The notes under the pieces were generated by a model. It did not search any database. It was not told the origin of the DNA and worked only from the letters and a program-made list of their open reading frames with translations. Positions 26,763 through 38,797 of a stretch of 64,000 bases of DNA are shown here, one piece after another; positions within the stretch are counted from its first letter, which is position 1; every line of letters starts with the position of its first letter. The translations under genes were made by a program, and so were the position numbers. Source of the DNA: Sphingomonas sp. TREG-RG-20F-R18-01 (GTDB lineage: Bacteria; Pseudomonadota; Alphaproteobacteria; Sphingomonadales; Sphingomonadaceae); contig NZ_JAKNQQ010000005.1 in assembly GCF_022662475.1 (NCBI RefSeq), forward strand, positions 186,001 to 250,000. The letters are read 5' to 3'.

Positions 26763-26840
26763 GCAGGCCCTTTTGCAGATGCGCGGCACGATTTGCCCGC
26801 TTATGGATTGAACGCACATAACCGAACGGATGCGCGCGTA

Positions 26841-28181
26841 ATGGCAAGAAAATATTTCGGTACCGACGGAATTCGCGGCCTCACCAATACCGCGCCGATG
26901 ACGGCGGCGATGGCGATGCAGGTCGGCATGGCCGCCGGCGCGCACTTCCGGCGCGGTGATCATCGCCACCGCGTGGTGATCGGCAAGGACACCCGCCTGT
27001 CGGGCTATATGCTGGAATCCGCGATGGTTGCGGGCTTTACCAGCGTCGGCATGGACGTGGTGCTGCTCGGCCCGATGCCGACGCCCGCGGTCGCCATGCT
27101 GACCCAGTCGATGCGCGCCGACCTCGGCGTGATGATCTCGGCCAGCCACAATCCGTATTTCGACAATGGCATCAAATTGTTCGGTCCTGACGGCTACAAG
27201 CTGTCCGACGACGACGAGACCGCGATCGAGACGCTGATCGACGGCGAGATCGACCTCAGCCCCGCGACCGAGATCGGCCGCGCGCGACGGGTCGACGATG
27301 CGCAGGGGCGCTACATCCATTTCGCCAAGTCGACCTTCCCCGAGAACCTGCGGCTCGACGGGATGAAGATCGTCGTCGATTGCGCGAACGGCGCGGCGTA
27401 CCGGGTCGCGCCGACCGCGCTGTGGGAGCTCGGCGCCGACGTCGTGTCGATCGGCGTGACGCCGAACGGCAAGAACATCAACGACGGCGTCGGCTCGACC
27501 GCGCCGCAGACGCTGTGCGAGACGGTCGTGGCGACCGGCGCGCAGCTCGGCATTGCGCTCGATGGCGATGCCGACCGGCTGATCGTGGTGGATGAAAAGG
27601 GCCATGTCGTCGACGGCGACCAGCTGATGGCGACGATCGCGAGCGGCTGGGCGCGCGCCGGGCGGCTCAAGAACGGCGGTCTGGTGGCGACGGTGATGTC
27701 GAACCTCGGGCTGGAACGTCATCTCGCGACGCAGGGCATCGGGCTGGTCCGTACCAAGGTCGGCGACCGCCACGTGCTCGAGGCGATGCGCGCGCAGGGG
27801 TATAACGTCGGCGGCGAACAGTCCGGGCACATCATCCTGTCGGACTATGCGACGACGGGCGACGGGCTGGTCGCCGCGCTGCAGATCCTCGCCGAACTCG
27901 CCCGCGCGGGCGTACCGGCAAGCGAACTGCTCCACCGGTTCGAGCCCCTGCCGCAGCTTCTGAAGAACGTCCGGTTCGCCGGCGGCAAGCCGCTCGACGC
28001 GGAGTCGGTCAAGGCGGTGATCGCCGAGGCCGAGACCGAGCTGAAGGGCAAGGGGCGGCTGGTGATCCGTCCCTCGGGGACCGAGCCGGTCATCCGCGTG
28101 ATGGCCGAAGGCGACGACCTGGCGCAGGTCGAGGCGGTCGTCGACCGGATCTGCGACGCGGTGCGCGCCGCCGCGGCATAG
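26841..28181 (+). CDS. glmM: Phosphoglucosamine mutase
   Basis: Converts glucosamine-6-phosphate to glucosamine-1-phosphate for UDP-GlcNAc, peptidoglycan and LPS. It has 446 residues. It starts [16 protein letters not shown]. The phosphoserine loop is [20 protein letters not shown], the metal-binding loop [11 protein letters not shown], the sugar-binding loop [11 protein letters not shown] and the phosphate-binding loop [14 protein letters not shown]. All catalytic loops are intact. No other glm genes lie close. Confidence 0.98.
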   Translation: MARKYFGTDGIRGLTNTAPMTAAMAMQVGMAAGAHFRRGDHRHRVVIGKDTRLSGYMLESAMVAGFTSVGMDVVLLGPMPTPAVAMLTQSMRADLGVMISASHNPYFDNGIKLFGPDGYKLSDDDETAIETLIDGEIDLSPATEIGRARRVDDAQGRYIHFAKSTFPENLRLDGMKIVVDCANGAAYRVAPTALWELGADVVSIGVTPNGKNINDGVGSTAPQTLCETVVATGAQLGIALDGDADRLIVVDEKGHVVDGDQLMATIASGWARAGRLKNGGLVATVMSNLGLERHLATQGIGLVRTKVGDRHVLEAMRAQGYNVGGEQSGHIILSDYATTGDGLVAALQILAELARAGVPASELLHRFEPLPQLLKNVRFAGGKPLDAESVKAVIAEAETELKGKGRLVIRPSGTEPVIRVMAEGDDLAQVEAVVDRICDAVRAAAA

Positions 28182-28227
28182 TCGCGCCGCCGGATCCTGC
28201 GCGGGGGTGCCGGTAGCATCCCCGTTG

Positions 28228-28259
28228 GTGCTCCCGGGCGCCTGCCTCGGCGGGAGCAC
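28228..28259. other. Hairpin-forming inverted repeat after glmM
   Basis: GTGCTCCCG at 28228-28236 pairs with CGGGAGCAC at 28251-28259. It lies between the convergent glmM and phosphoesterase genes. No T-run follows on either strand, so an intrinsic terminator is not proven. Confidence 0.45.
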
Positions 28260-28334
28260 GAACGCGCGTTCGCAAGGCTCTGGAGCTGCGGCGGAAGGCG
28301 GCCCTAAGGCCGGTTTTCCCGGGCGCGCCCTCGG

Positions 28335-29099
28335 TCAGACCCGCTCGCGTTCCAGCACGGTGTCCGGCTGCGGCGACATCGTCCGGCACAGCACGTCGAA
28401 CTTGCCGTCCTGGATCCGCACCTCATTGAACGACGGCGGCGTTGTCCGCGTCCGTTCGGACAGCGTCCCGGCCCCGATCATCCGCACCACCTGCCCGTCG
28501 ATCGCGTGCGCGATGTCGAACGGATCATGGACATGCCCGGTCAGCACCGCATCCACCCCCGCCGCCGCGAGCGCCGCCAGCGCGGTCGTCCCGCGATGCG
28601 TGCTCGCCGAAGCCCGCGTATCGGCCTCGACCAGCGGATGGTGCGCGGCGATGAACACCAGCCGGTCGTCGGGCACCGCAGCCACCAGATCGAGCGTGCG
28701 CTGCAGCGCGCCACGGCTGACCACACCCTTCGACCAGTTGAGCCGCCACTGCGCCCGCGCGGTCGTCACCAGCGGGACGATCGCGACTCCCGGCAGGTCG
28801 ATCGGCCGCTCGACCATCGCCTCGACCTTCCCCATCCGCCGATACGGGCGGAAGACCCGTTCGAACGGGTTCCAATACGGCAGGTCGTGATTGCCCACCT
28901 CGACCGTGACCGGAACGGGGAGGCGTTGCAGCCATGCGAGCCCCGCGGCGAATTCGCGCCGCCGCGCGCGCATCGTAAGGTCGCCGGTCATGACGACGGC
29001 ATCGGGGCGCTCGGCCTGGACCAGCGCATCGAACCACGCGACGGCGGCGGTATCCTCGCGCCCGAAATGGACGTCGCTGACATGAAACAGACGGATCAT
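28335..29099 (-). CDS. Metallophosphoesterase (Icc/CpdA-like calcineurin fold)
   Basis: A 254-residue dimetal phosphoesterase. The five family blocks are present: FHVSDVHFG (D-x-H), VMTGDLTMRAR (GD), VEVGNHDLPYW (GNHD), FIAAHHPLVE and LTGHVHDPFD. Homologues include cAMP phosphodiesterases and lipid or nucleotide phosphatases; the substrate is undecided. ATG at 29099 was chosen because GAGGGGGAAA precedes it. It lies 13 bp after the lipid kinase stop and is probably co-transcribed with it. Confidence 0.9.
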   Translation of the reverse strand: MIRLFHVSDVHFGREDTAAVAWFDALVQAERPDAVVMTGDLTMRARRREFAAGLAWLQRLPVPVTVEVGNHDLPYWNPFERVFRPYRRMGKVEAMVERPIDLPGVAIVPLVTTARAQWRLNWSKGVVSRGALQRTLDLVAAVPDDRLVFIAAHHPLVEADTRASASTHRGTTALAALAAAGVDAVLTGHVHDPFDIAHAIDGQVVRMIGAGTLSERTRTTPPSFNEVRIQDGKFDVLCRTMSPQPDTVLERERV

Positions 29100-29112
29100 C
29101 GTGGTTTCCCCC

Positions 29113-29940
29113 TCAACCATCGAGCGTAGCGAGAAAAAGATCGCGGGTCTTGCCCAGCCGCACCTCGCTGCCCGGCTCGAGCATCACCGGCTCGCCATCG
29201 AACAGCGCCAGCGCGGGCTTGCTCCCGCGGGTGCGAAAGCTGGTCGTCTGGCACTGCGTCACCTCGGATGCGGCAACCCAGTCGCCGGTCAGCCATTCCC
29301 AGCCGAGCCGCGTGATGCCGCGGAAATCGCGCGCATCGATCGCGGCGACGTCCAGCTGCTCACCGTCCGCCCGGACCAGCACGGCCTGCGCGCCCGCCTT
29401 CAACCCCGGCACGCCGTCGAGCCGGATCCCCTTGCCGAAGGTCCGGCTCCAGGCATGGCGAAGCGCGCGCGCCAGTCCCCGCAAGCTGCCGCTCCGCACG
29501 ATCTCGCGCGCGCGCACCCAATTGGCGGCCGGCCCGAGGATCAAGCCGACATAGGCGCGATGGTCGCCGACCTGGACGAACGACAGCCGCGTGCGGCGGG
29601 CGCGGGCATGCGCCGCAGCGATGATCCTGGCGGGATCGGCGCTGCCGTGGAGCAGCTTGGCGAGGAGGTTCATCGTGCCACCCGGCAGGATCAGGATCGC
29701 GCCTTTCCACTCGAGCAGCGCGGTCACCGCCGCGTTGATCGTACCGTCGCCGGCAAACAGCACTGCCGTGTCGACCCCCGCCGCATCCAGCGCCTGGGGA
29801 GTCGGCAGCGCGTCTTCGGGAAAGGCGGTACGCCCGACCAGTGTCAACCCGCGTGCGTCGCAGATCGCCTCCAGCGCCTTCGCCTTGGCCGCGGTCGCCG
29901 TGCCCGATTTGGGATTGGTAATGAACCAGAGTGTCTTCAT
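29113..29940 (-). CDS. Diacylglycerol/sphingolipid-kinase-family lipid kinase (YegS/DagK-like)
   Basis: A 275-residue protein with the DAGK catalytic domain: TLWFITNPKSGT near the start, the nucleotide loop LFAGDGTINAAVTALL and ILPGGTMNLLAKLLHG. The C-terminal part is a beta-sandwich as in YegS. Likely phosphorylates a lipid alcohol. Sphingomonads carry glycosphingolipids, so a ceramide or diacylglycerol substrate is possible, but nothing here decides it. The partner phosphoesterase is directly downstream. Confidence 0.9.
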   Translation of the reverse strand: MKTLWFITNPKSGTATAAKAKALEAICDARGLTLVGRTAFPEDALPTPQALDAAGVDTAVLFAGDGTINAAVTALLEWKGAILILPGGTMNLLAKLLHGSADPARIIAAAHARARRTRLSFVQVGDHRAYVGLILGPAANWVRAREIVRSGSLRGLARALRHAWSRTFGKGIRLDGVPGLKAGAQAVLVRADGEQLDVAAIDARDFRGITRLGWEWLTGDWVAASEVTQCQTTSFRTRGSKPALALFDGEPVMLEPGSEVRLGKTRDLFLATLDG

Positions 29941-30064
29941 CGCCCCGCCAACGCACCAGTCCCGAAAAAGTCACTGGGCGACGGTCGGGACGCAGGGGAT
30001 GACCGGCGCGCACGGTGTCCACAAACCGCTGTTCGGACGCAAGCGGTTGGTGCAACGGTGCAAC

Positions 30065-32026
<1,962 letters not shown>

Positions 32027-32058
32027 CCGCGCCGAACACGACGGACGGCGCTGAAGGG

Positions 32059-32078
32059 ATTCCCGCGGGCGTGGGAAT
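32059..32078. repeat. Single family D palindrome
   Basis: ATTCCCGCGGGCGTGGGAAT forms a hairpin with a six-base perfect stem, extended by one wobble pair. It is related to the arms of the doublet at 17582. It lies in the 105-bp gap between the convergent OPT transporter and GH130 genes and may end transcription. Confidence 0.55.
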
Positions 32079-32131
32079 GACGGAGAGGTGTCGGGATATC
32101 CCGCCCCCCGGCGGTCTTCGCCGGAGAGCGG

Positions 32132-33418
32132 TTACGCCATCGCTTCGAGCAACGAGCCGATCGGAATGAACGCAAACGCGACCGAGCTGTCCGCCACGCC
32201 GTACGGCACGAACAGCGTATCGCCATGCCGGATCGCGCCGCAGGTATAGACGACGTTGGGCACATAGCCCTCCCGGTCCTGGTTCGCCGCCGCAAGAATC
32301 GGCTCGCGCGTCCGCCCGATCACCTTGGACGGATCGGCCTTGTCGAGCAGCACCGCGCCGATCGCGTATTTGCGCATCGCGCCGACGCCGTGCGTCAGCA
32401 GCAGCCAGCCCTCGTCGAGCTCGATCGGGGGACCGCAATTGCCGATCTGCACAAGCTCCCACGGGAACGCCGGGGTCAGCAGCTTCTGCCCCTCGTCCCA
32501 ATGCGTCAGCGTGTCGGACTTGAGCAGGAACAGGTTCTCGCCGTCCTGCCGCCCGATCATCATATATTGCCCGCCGACCTTGCGCGGGAACAGCGCCATG
32601 CCCTTGTTGCGTGCGGCCGGGCCGGTCATCGGCACCAGATCGAACGCGCGGAAATCACGCGTGCGCATCAGCTCGGACTGGATCACCGAGCCGTTATAGG
32701 CGGTGTAGGTGCCGAGCCACTCGACCGTGCCGTCGTCATGCGTGAAGTGGACGAGACGGAGATCCTCGAGCCCCTTCGACTGCGCCGCGGTGATCGGGAA
32801 GATCACCGTGCCCGACAAAGTGGAGTCGCGATGCCGGAACACCGTGATCGGCCCTTCGGGGAGCGTTTCCTCGTCGATCCCGACCGCATCGGTCGCGGTC
32901 GCGAACGGCGGCTCGGGCGCGAGTTTCAGCTGGTTGCCGTCGGTGATGATGCCTTCGCGGAACGCGACCGAGGAGATGTGCCCCTCGCCGACGGCGCGCA
33001 GCGACATCAGGATCCGCTGCGATCCCGCGGGCATGCCCGACTGGTCGAAATGCGGCACCGCGCTCGGGTTCATCAGCGCGGCAGCGGCATAGCTGTATTC
33101 GTGGCAGAAATAGGCGCCGATCAGCTGGCGCTTCTCGTCGCCGATCTCGCTGCCGTCTATCCCGAGCATATCCTCGATCTCGTCGTAGCGCGTCATGAAG
33201 ACGCGCCGCGTCTGCCAGTGCCGCGCCTCGAAATCCTTCAGGACCAGTTCGAGTTCGGCACGGGTCTGCGCGGCATCGAGCGACATGACGGCGCCCACGA
33301 TCCGTTCGGTCCGGCTACCCCCATTGCGCGACCACGCAAGGTGGAATGGCCGGACGACCACTCGGGAAGGATCTGCGTGCAGCCGCAGCGGGTGTTGAAA
33401 CAGCTCTATCACGCGCAT
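32132..33418 (-). CDS. GH130-family glycosidase/phosphorylase
   Basis: A 428-residue five-bladed beta-propeller enzyme of glycoside hydrolase family 130, whose members cleave or phosphorolyse beta-mannosides (mannosyl-glucose, beta-1,2-mannan, mannosyl-GlcNAc). Visible features are the N-terminal RLHADPSRVVVRPFHLAW, the substrate region ARNKGMALFPRKVGGQYMMI, IGNCGPPIELDEGWLLLTHG and YVPNVVYTCGAIRHGDTLFV followed by PYGVADS. ATG at 33418 keeps the conserved PSRVVVRPF start; GAGGCAA precedes it. It lies 38 bp after the glycosyltransferase gene and is surely in the same operon. Phosphorylase versus hydrolase is not settled. Confidence 0.9.
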   Translation of the reverse strand: MRVIELFQHPLRLHADPSRVVVRPFHLAWSRNGGSRTERIVGAVMSLDAAQTRAELELVLKDFEARHWQTRRVFMTRYDEIEDMLGIDGSEIGDEKRQLIGAYFCHEYSYAAAALMNPSAVPHFDQSGMPAGSQRILMSLRAVGEGHISSVAFREGIITDGNQLKLAPEPPFATATDAVGIDEETLPEGPITVFRHRDSTLSGTVIFPITAAQSKGLEDLRLVHFTHDDGTVEWLGTYTAYNGSVIQSELMRTRDFRAFDLVPMTGPAARNKGMALFPRKVGGQYMMIGRQDGENLFLLKSDTLTHWDEGQKLLTPAFPWELVQIGNCGPPIELDEGWLLLTHGVGAMRKYAIGAVLLDKADPSKVIGRTREPILAAANQDREGYVPNVVYTCGAIRHGDTLFVPYGVADSSVAFAFIPIGSLLEAMA

Positions 33419-33456
33419 TTGCCTCGTTTAACGCCTTGGCGGCGTCACGAGCGAGG

Positions 33457-35730
33457 CTACGCGACGGCGCTATTCGGTCCTGCCACGCTTTCCGTACGCT
33501 TTGCCAGCCCCGAAATCGTGCAATTCGCCATTTGTAGCGCCAGGATCGATTCCGCACCCTGATTCCGGTTCAGTCCGGTGGGCATCAGGCCATCGAAACA
33601 GCCGCCATCCTGCGACGTCGCCAGCGGTAGGTCCAGGTCATTGGCACCGAGATACCAGCGATACGCCCGCCCGGCTTCCTCGACCCAGCGCAAGTCCTGC
33701 GACGCGAGATAGGCGGCATGGCACGCATCGATCGTCGCCTGCGCCTCGAGCGGCTGCTGGTCGAACTGCAACGGCTCGGCATAGACCCGACCGAAGCTCT
33801 CGCTGCCGACCGCCCGGAAGCGGCCCTCGGGCGAGGTCTGCTTGCCGACGATCCAGTCAAGCGTGGTCAGGCCACACTGGATGAACTCGGGCCGTTCGAG
33901 CGCCATGCCCGCGCGGATCAACGCCTCGGGCAAGCGCGCGTTGTCATAGGCGAGCACGATCTCGAACCACTCCCACTCGGGCCGCCGGGCGACTTCGAGC
34001 AGATCGCACAGTTCGTCGCCGTAGCGCGCCAGGATCATCCTGGACAAGGCATGGCCCGGATGTGCGTCGAGCATCGCCGCCGCACCCAGCATCGCAAAGC
34101 CATGCGCGCGGGGCGAGCCCAGTTCCATCGTGATCGACGCCGTCATGTCGAACATCCGGACCGCCCAGTCGCGGTGCTTCGACGACTGCGCATCGCGCGC
34201 GGTGACGCCGAGCGCCCACAGGGTCCGCCCGTTCGAATCTTCCGATCCGGTTTCCTCGCACCAGGTGCGATCGAAATTCATGAAATTGCGGAAACGGCGC
34301 ATGTCCGGGTTCCAGGCATATTGCAGGAACGACGCATAGATCGTCATCCACTTGTCGCGCTGGACCTCATCCATGTCCGGCATCTGGCTGACGAGCATCA
34401 GCGCGCGCGCGTTGTCGTCGATGCAATATCCGTGACGTCGGTCCGGCACCGAATAGATCGAATGCTGGAGCATGCCGGTCGAATCGCTCATCCGCTCAAC
34501 CGCCGCGAAGTCGGGCTTGAGCGGGGTGAAGGACGAATGCGCACCGTGCAGCCGACGCGGCTTGGCGGACACCATCGCCGCAATCTCGCGCATCGCGACC
34601 TCCGCGAGGCGCGGCCAGATCATCGTGCGACCCCGCGCATAGGCCCGCTCCTGCAAGCGCGTACGGTTGCGATCGCTGCTCAGCAACGCGTTGATCTCGC
34701 GCGCGAACGCCGCCGAATCGCTGAAGTCGACCAGCACGCCGTGGCCATCCGCCAGGATCTCGGTCGCATGGACGTACGGGGTCGATACGACCGCCTTGCC
34801 GACGCCGACCGCATAGCTGAGCGTCCCCGACGTGATCTGCGCCGGGTTGAGATACGGCGTCGCGTAAATGTCCGCCGCCTGCAGATAATCGATCAGCTCG
34901 TCATGCTCGAGGAAGGCATCGATGAACTGGATGTTGTTCGACACGCCGAGCTTCTCGGCAAGCGCCTTGAGGCCGTCACGATACTTCTCGCCCTCATAGG
35001 CGACGAGGTTGGGATGCGTCGCGCCGAGCACCGCGTACAGCGTCTCGGGATGCTCCGCGACGATCTTGGGCAGCGCCTCGATCATCACCTCGATCCCCTT
35101 GCCCGGTGCGAGCAGGCCGAAGGTCAGCACGACCTTGCGCCCTTCCCAGCCGAAGCGCGGCTTGAGCGTGTCGGGCTCGACGAAGTCGCGATCCGGAACG
35201 CCGTGCGGGATCATCACGATCGACCGACCGCTCGCGCCATAGACGCGCTCGAGGATTTCCCGGCCACGCTCGGCCATCACGACGACGCGCGAGGCGCGCT
35301 GCAACAGGCCTTCCATGACGCGACGCTGGTCCGCATCGGGCTTTTCGAGGATCGTGTGGAGCGTGACGATCACGGGCAACGACACCCGGTCGAGCAGCGC
35401 GAGGATATGCTCGCCCGCGGGGCCGCCGAAGATGCCATATTCGTGCTGGAGCCAGATCGCCTGCGCACCGCTCGCCTCGATCGCGCGCGCCGCGTCGAGA
35501 TAGGCGACGCGGTCCTGCTCGGGGATGCTGCGGGTGACTTCGGGCGGGTAGACGTAGCGGCCGGGGTGATCGTCCATCGCATAGACGTCGATCTTCAGGT
35601 CGGGGAACCGCCCCTTCAGCGCCGTGAACGTGTCCGTCGTATATGTTGCAAGGCCGCATTTCCGAGGCAGGAAATTGCCGATCAGTGCAAGGTGATCGAT
35701 CGGGGTCACGACATCTGCCAAGTGCACCAT
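33457..35730 (-). CDS. GT4-family glycosyltransferase with long C-terminal helical domain
   Basis: A 757-residue two-part protein. Residues 1-~385 are a GT-B glycosyltransferase of the GT4 type: ALIGNFLPRKCGLATYTTDT, IPHGVPDRDF, VVLTFGLLAPGKGIEVMIEA and the donor site NPAQITSGTLSYAVGVGKAV. Residues ~400-757 look like an alpha/alpha six-hairpin domain (YCIDDNARALMLVSQMPDMD, then WALGVTARDA, EWEWFEIVLAYDNARLPEAL and CHAAYLASQDLRWVEEAG). That fold is shared by many glycosidases. The partner GH130 enzyme follows in the operon. A role in making or trimming a mannose-containing glycan is inferred. Confidence 0.87.
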   Translation of the reverse strand: MVHLADVVTPIDHLALIGNFLPRKCGLATYTTDTFTALKGRFPDLKIDVYAMDDHPGRYVYPPEVTRSIPEQDRVAYLDAARAIEASGAQAIWLQHEYGIFGGPAGEHILALLDRVSLPVIVTLHTILEKPDADQRRVMEGLLQRASRVVVMAERGREILERVYGASGRSIVMIPHGVPDRDFVEPDTLKPRFGWEGRKVVLTFGLLAPGKGIEVMIEALPKIVAEHPETLYAVLGATHPNLVAYEGEKYRDGLKALAEKLGVSNNIQFIDAFLEHDELIDYLQAADIYATPYLNPAQITSGTLSYAVGVGKAVVSTPYVHATEILADGHGVLVDFSDSAAFAREINALLSSDRNRTRLQERAYARGRTMIWPRLAEVAMREIAAMVSAKPRRLHGAHSSFTPLKPDFAAVERMSDSTGMLQHSIYSVPDRRHGYCIDDNARALMLVSQMPDMDEVQRDKWMTIYASFLQYAWNPDMRRFRNFMNFDRTWCEETGSEDSNGRTLWALGVTARDAQSSKHRDWAVRMFDMTASITMELGSPRAHGFAMLGAAAMLDAHPGHALSRMILARYGDELCDLLEVARRPEWEWFEIVLAYDNARLPEALIRAGMALERPEFIQCGLTTLDWIVGKQTSPEGRFRAVGSESFGRVYAEPLQFDQQPLEAQATIDACHAAYLASQDLRWVEEAGRAYRWYLGANDLDLPLATSQDGGCFDGLMPTGLNRNQGAESILALQMANCTISGLAKRTESVAGPNSAVA

Positions 35731-35882
35731 GCTCGTAATCCTAAGAGTAAAAAGGGGGAATTCCCCTCAGCTGTCTCCAAACGAACGGCCAAGTTTCAAT
35801 ATGGTTGCAGAGATGTTGCACCGCAACAGCGGATTCACGCTAATCTCGATCAACCTTGCGCCAGGATGAACGAACCGCCGGA

Positions 35883-36329
35883 TCAGCCGCGGCCGCGATA
35901 TCCCGGCACGTCCTGCGACGGCAGCCAGAGGTGCTCGGGCGGCGGCCCCGACTGCCAGAACACGTCGATCGGGATGCCACCGCGCGGATACCAATAGCCG
36001 CCGATTCGCAGCCAGACCGGCCTCATTTCGTCATACAGTCGCTGACCGATGCCGACCGTGCAATCCTCGTGAAATCCCTGATGGTTGCGGAATGCGCCCA
36101 GGAACAGCTTGAGCGATTTCGATTCGACGATGGTCTCGCCCGGCGCATAGTCGATCACGAGATGCGCGAAGTCGGGCTGGCCGGTCACGGGACACAGCGA
36201 GGTGAATTCGGGCACCGCGAATCGTACGAGATACAGCGATCCCGCGCGCGGGTTGGGAACGTAATCGAGCACCGCCGCTTCTGGCGAAGCGGGCAGCGCG
36301 CTGGTCTGGCCAAGGTGTAAGGGTGTCAT
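35883..36329 (-). CDS. queF: NADPH-dependent 7-cyano-7-deazaguanine reductase
   Basis: Reduces preQ0 to preQ1 in queuosine synthesis. This is the short, unimodular QueF type with 148 residues. Catalytic C46 is in [15 protein letters not shown], with D53 in the same block. [20 protein letters not shown] provides the substrate and NADPH motif (E-(S/L)-K-S-hK). ATG at 36329 was chosen on the family start; a longer frame begins at 36380. It is divergent from the photolyase gene, with 29 bp between the starts, so the two promoters must overlap. Confidence 0.96.
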   Translation of the reverse strand: MTPLHLGQTSALPASPEAAVLDYVPNPRAGSLYLVRFAVPEFTSLCPVTGQPDFAHLVIDYAPGETIVESKSLKLFLGAFRNHQGFHEDCTVGIGQRLYDEMRPVWLRIGGYWYPRGGIPIDVFWQSGPPPEHLWLPSQDVPGYRGRG

Positions 36330-36358
36330 GCTCGAAAGATAGGAGAGCCCACGCCGAA

Positions 36359-37924
36359 ATGAAACCGCCCCGCCCTGCACCGTGCAACACGCTCATCCCC
36401 ATCCTCGGCGACCAGCTGTCGTTCGCGCTGTCATCGCTGCGCGATGCCGACCGCGCGACCAGCCGCATCCTGCTGATGGAGGTCGCCGACGAGACCACCT
36501 ACGTGCGCCATCACAAGCAGAAGATCGCGTTCATCTTCGCCGCAATGCGGCATCATGCCGAGGCGCTCCGCGCGGACGGCTGGAGCGTGGATTACGTCGC
36601 GCTGGACGACCCGGACAACCACGGCAGCTTCACCGGCGAGGTGGCACGGGCGGTCGCGCGGCATGATCCGGCGCGGATCGTGGTGACGGAGGCCGGCGAA
36701 TGGCGCGTCCAGGCGATGCTCGAGGCGTGGGAAACGGTGTTCGGCATTCCCGTCGACATCCGCAGCGACGACCGGTTCCTCGCGACGCATGCCGAGTTCG
36801 AGACCTGGGCGGACGAACGCAAGCAGCTCCGCATGGAATATTTCTACCGCGACATGCGCCGCAAGACGGGGTTGCTGATGGACGGCAAGGATCCCGTCGG
36901 CGGCCAGTGGAATTTCGACTACGACAATCGCAAGCCCGCGCAATCCGACCTGTTGATGCCGCGTCCGCTGCGCTTTCCCCCCGATGCGATCACGCAGGAC
37001 GTGCTCGCGCTGGTGGCGGACCGGTTCGCGGATCACCCCGGCAGCCTCGACAGCTTCGCCTGGGCGGTGACCGCCGCGGATGCGGAACGCCAGCAGCAGC
37101 AGTTCCTCGACCATGCGCTCGCGGGCTTCGGCGATTACCAGGACGCGATGCTGACCGGCGAGCCCGCGCTGTGGCATTCGTTGCTGTCACCCTACCTCAA
37201 CGTCGGGCTGCTCGACCCGCTTGCCCTATGCCGCGCGGTCGAGAAGCGGTTCCGCGCGGGCAAGGTACCGGTCAACGCCGCCGAGGGCTTCATCCGTCAG
37301 ATCATCGGCTGGCGCGAATATGTCCGGGGGATCTACTGGCGCGAGGGGCCGGACTATGCGCACCGCAACGCGCTCGGCGCGACGCGCGCCCTCCCGGCGT
37401 TCTACTGGACCGGCGAGACCGACCTGCACTGCATGGCCGAAGCGCTCGGCCAGACGCTCGCCAACGCGCATGCGCACCATATCCAGCGGCTGATGGTGAC
37501 GGGCACCTTCGCGCTGCTGATCGGCGCGGACCCGCACGCGGTCCATCTGTGGTATCTCGAAATATATATCGACGCCTATGAATGGGTCGAATTGCCCAAC
37601 ACGCTCGGTATGAGCCAGTTCGCCGACGGTGGCCTGCTCGGCTCCAAACCCTATGCGGCGAGCGGCGCGTACATCAACAAGATGTCCGATTACTGCAAGG
37701 GTTGCCGCTACGACGTCCGCCAGCGGACCGGCCTCGACGCCTGCCCGTTCAACGCGCTCTACTGGGATTTCATCGCGCGCCACGAGGACACGCTCGCGCG
37801 CAATCCGCGCATGGCGATGCCCTATCGGACATGGAGCAAGATGGCGCCCGCGACCCGCGACGAGATCCGCGGGTCGGCAAAAGCCTTTCTCGACCGTCTC
37901 GACGCCGCCGCGGCGCCGCGTTAG
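36359..37924 (+). CDS. phrB: FeS-containing bacterial cryptochrome/(6-4) photolyase (PhrB/CryB type)
   Basis: A 521-residue flavoprotein of the FeS-BCP class, which repairs (6-4) photoproducts with light. The four 4Fe-4S cysteines are C358, C446, C449 and C462. Their spacing (88, 3, 13) is the same as in Agrobacterium PhrB. The N-terminal antenna domain begins [11 protein letters not shown]. The FAD region includes [20 protein letters not shown] and [27 protein letters not shown] precedes ATG 36359 by 11 bp. Some family members act as photoreceptors, but all repair-associated blocks look intact. Confidence 0.95.
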   Translation: MKPPRPAPCNTLIPILGDQLSFALSSLRDADRATSRILLMEVADETTYVRHHKQKIAFIFAAMRHHAEALRADGWSVDYVALDDPDNHGSFTGEVARAVARHDPARIVVTEAGEWRVQAMLEAWETVFGIPVDIRSDDRFLATHAEFETWADERKQLRMEYFYRDMRRKTGLLMDGKDPVGGQWNFDYDNRKPAQSDLLMPRPLRFPPDAITQDVLALVADRFADHPGSLDSFAWAVTAADAERQQQQFLDHALAGFGDYQDAMLTGEPALWHSLLSPYLNVGLLDPLALCRAVEKRFRAGKVPVNAAEGFIRQIIGWREYVRGIYWREGPDYAHRNALGATRALPAFYWTGETDLHCMAEALGQTLANAHAHHIQRLMVTGTFALLIGADPHAVHLWYLEIYIDAYEWVELPNTLGMSQFADGGLLGSKPYAASGAYINKMSDYCKGCRYDVRQRTGLDACPFNALYWDFIARHEDTLARNPRMAMPYRTWSKMAPATRDEIRGSAKAFLDRLDAAAAPR

Positions 37925-37957
37925 GCTCTCCGGAACGACCATAAAAGGAGACGGCAG

Positions 37958-38797
37958 ATGGACTCGCTGGTGACCACCGAATGGCTCGCGAACGAGCTGG
38001 GCGCGAACGACCTGCGGATCGTCGACGCGACCTATTTCGCGGGTTTCGGCAACCGGGATGCCGCCGCCGAATATGAGGCGGCGCACATTCCCGGCGCGGT
38101 GTTCATGGACCTGGGCGAGATCGCCGACACGTCGAGCGACCTGCCCGCGATGCTCCCCACGCCCGAGAAATTCGCGAGCCGGATGCAGTCGCTCGGGCTC
38201 GGCGACGGCAGCCGGATCGTGCTGTACGACAACTCGCCCTATCACACTGCGGCGCGCGCCTGGTTCATGCTCCGCACGTTCGGCGCGCATGACGTCGCGA
38301 TCCTCGATGGCGGGCTTGCCAAGTGGCAGGCCGAGGGCCGCGACACCGCGAGCGGCAAGGAGCAGCTGCGGCACCGGCACTTCACCGTCTGGGCCGACGA
38401 CAAGGGCGTCCGCACGCTCGACCAGATGAAGGCGAACGTCGACAGCGGCGCGGAGCAGGTGCTCGACGCGCGCTCCGCGGCACGTTTCACCGGCGAGGAA
38501 GCCGACCCGCGCCCCGCGACGCATCCGGGGCATATCCCGGGGTCGAAGAACCTGCCCGTGGGCCAGTTGTTCAACCCAGACGGCACGTGGAAGACCGGCG
38601 ACGCGCTGCGCAGCGCGTTCGAGGGCGCGGGGATCGATCTCGCCAAGCCGCTGGTGACGACCTGTGGCTCGGGGATCACCGCCTCGGCGCTGGCGTTCGG
38701 GGCGCATCTGCTCGGGACGGAAGCGGCGGTCTATGACGGCAGCTGGTCCGAATGGGGCGCTGATCGCACGACGCCAAAGGCGACCGGCGCGGCTTAA
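37958..38797 (+). CDS. sseA: 3-mercaptopyruvate/thiosulfate sulfurtransferase
   Basis: A 279-residue tandem rhodanese. The first, inactive rhodanese domain covers residues ~1-135 (LRIVDATYF; IVLYDNSPYHTAARAWFMLR). The second, active domain carries catalytic C236 in LVTTCGSGITASALAFGAHL. The CGSG(I/V)TA loop is that of 3-mercaptopyruvate sulfurtransferases. It is 33 bp after the photolyase stop on the same strand. Its last 105 bp are the start of a five-copy, 240-bp tandem array that extends downstream. The gene itself is full length. Confidence 0.95.
   Translation: MDSLVTTEWLANELGANDLRIVDATYFAGFGNRDAAAEYEAAHIPGAVFMDLGEIADTSSDLPAMLPTPEKFASRMQSLGLGDGSRIVLYDNSPYHTAARAWFMLRTFGAHDVAILDGGLAKWQAEGRDTASGKEQLRHRHFTVWADDKGVRTLDQMKANVDSGAEQVLDARSAARFTGEEADPRPATHPGHIPGSKNLPVGQLFNPDGTWKTGDALRSAFEGAGIDLAKPLVTTCGSGITASALAFGAHLLGTEAAVYDGSWSEWGADRTTPKATGAA

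Noticed and set aside
28228..28259. Intrinsic terminator after glmM
   Set aside because: The stem is good but there is no T-run on either side; listed only as a hairpin.
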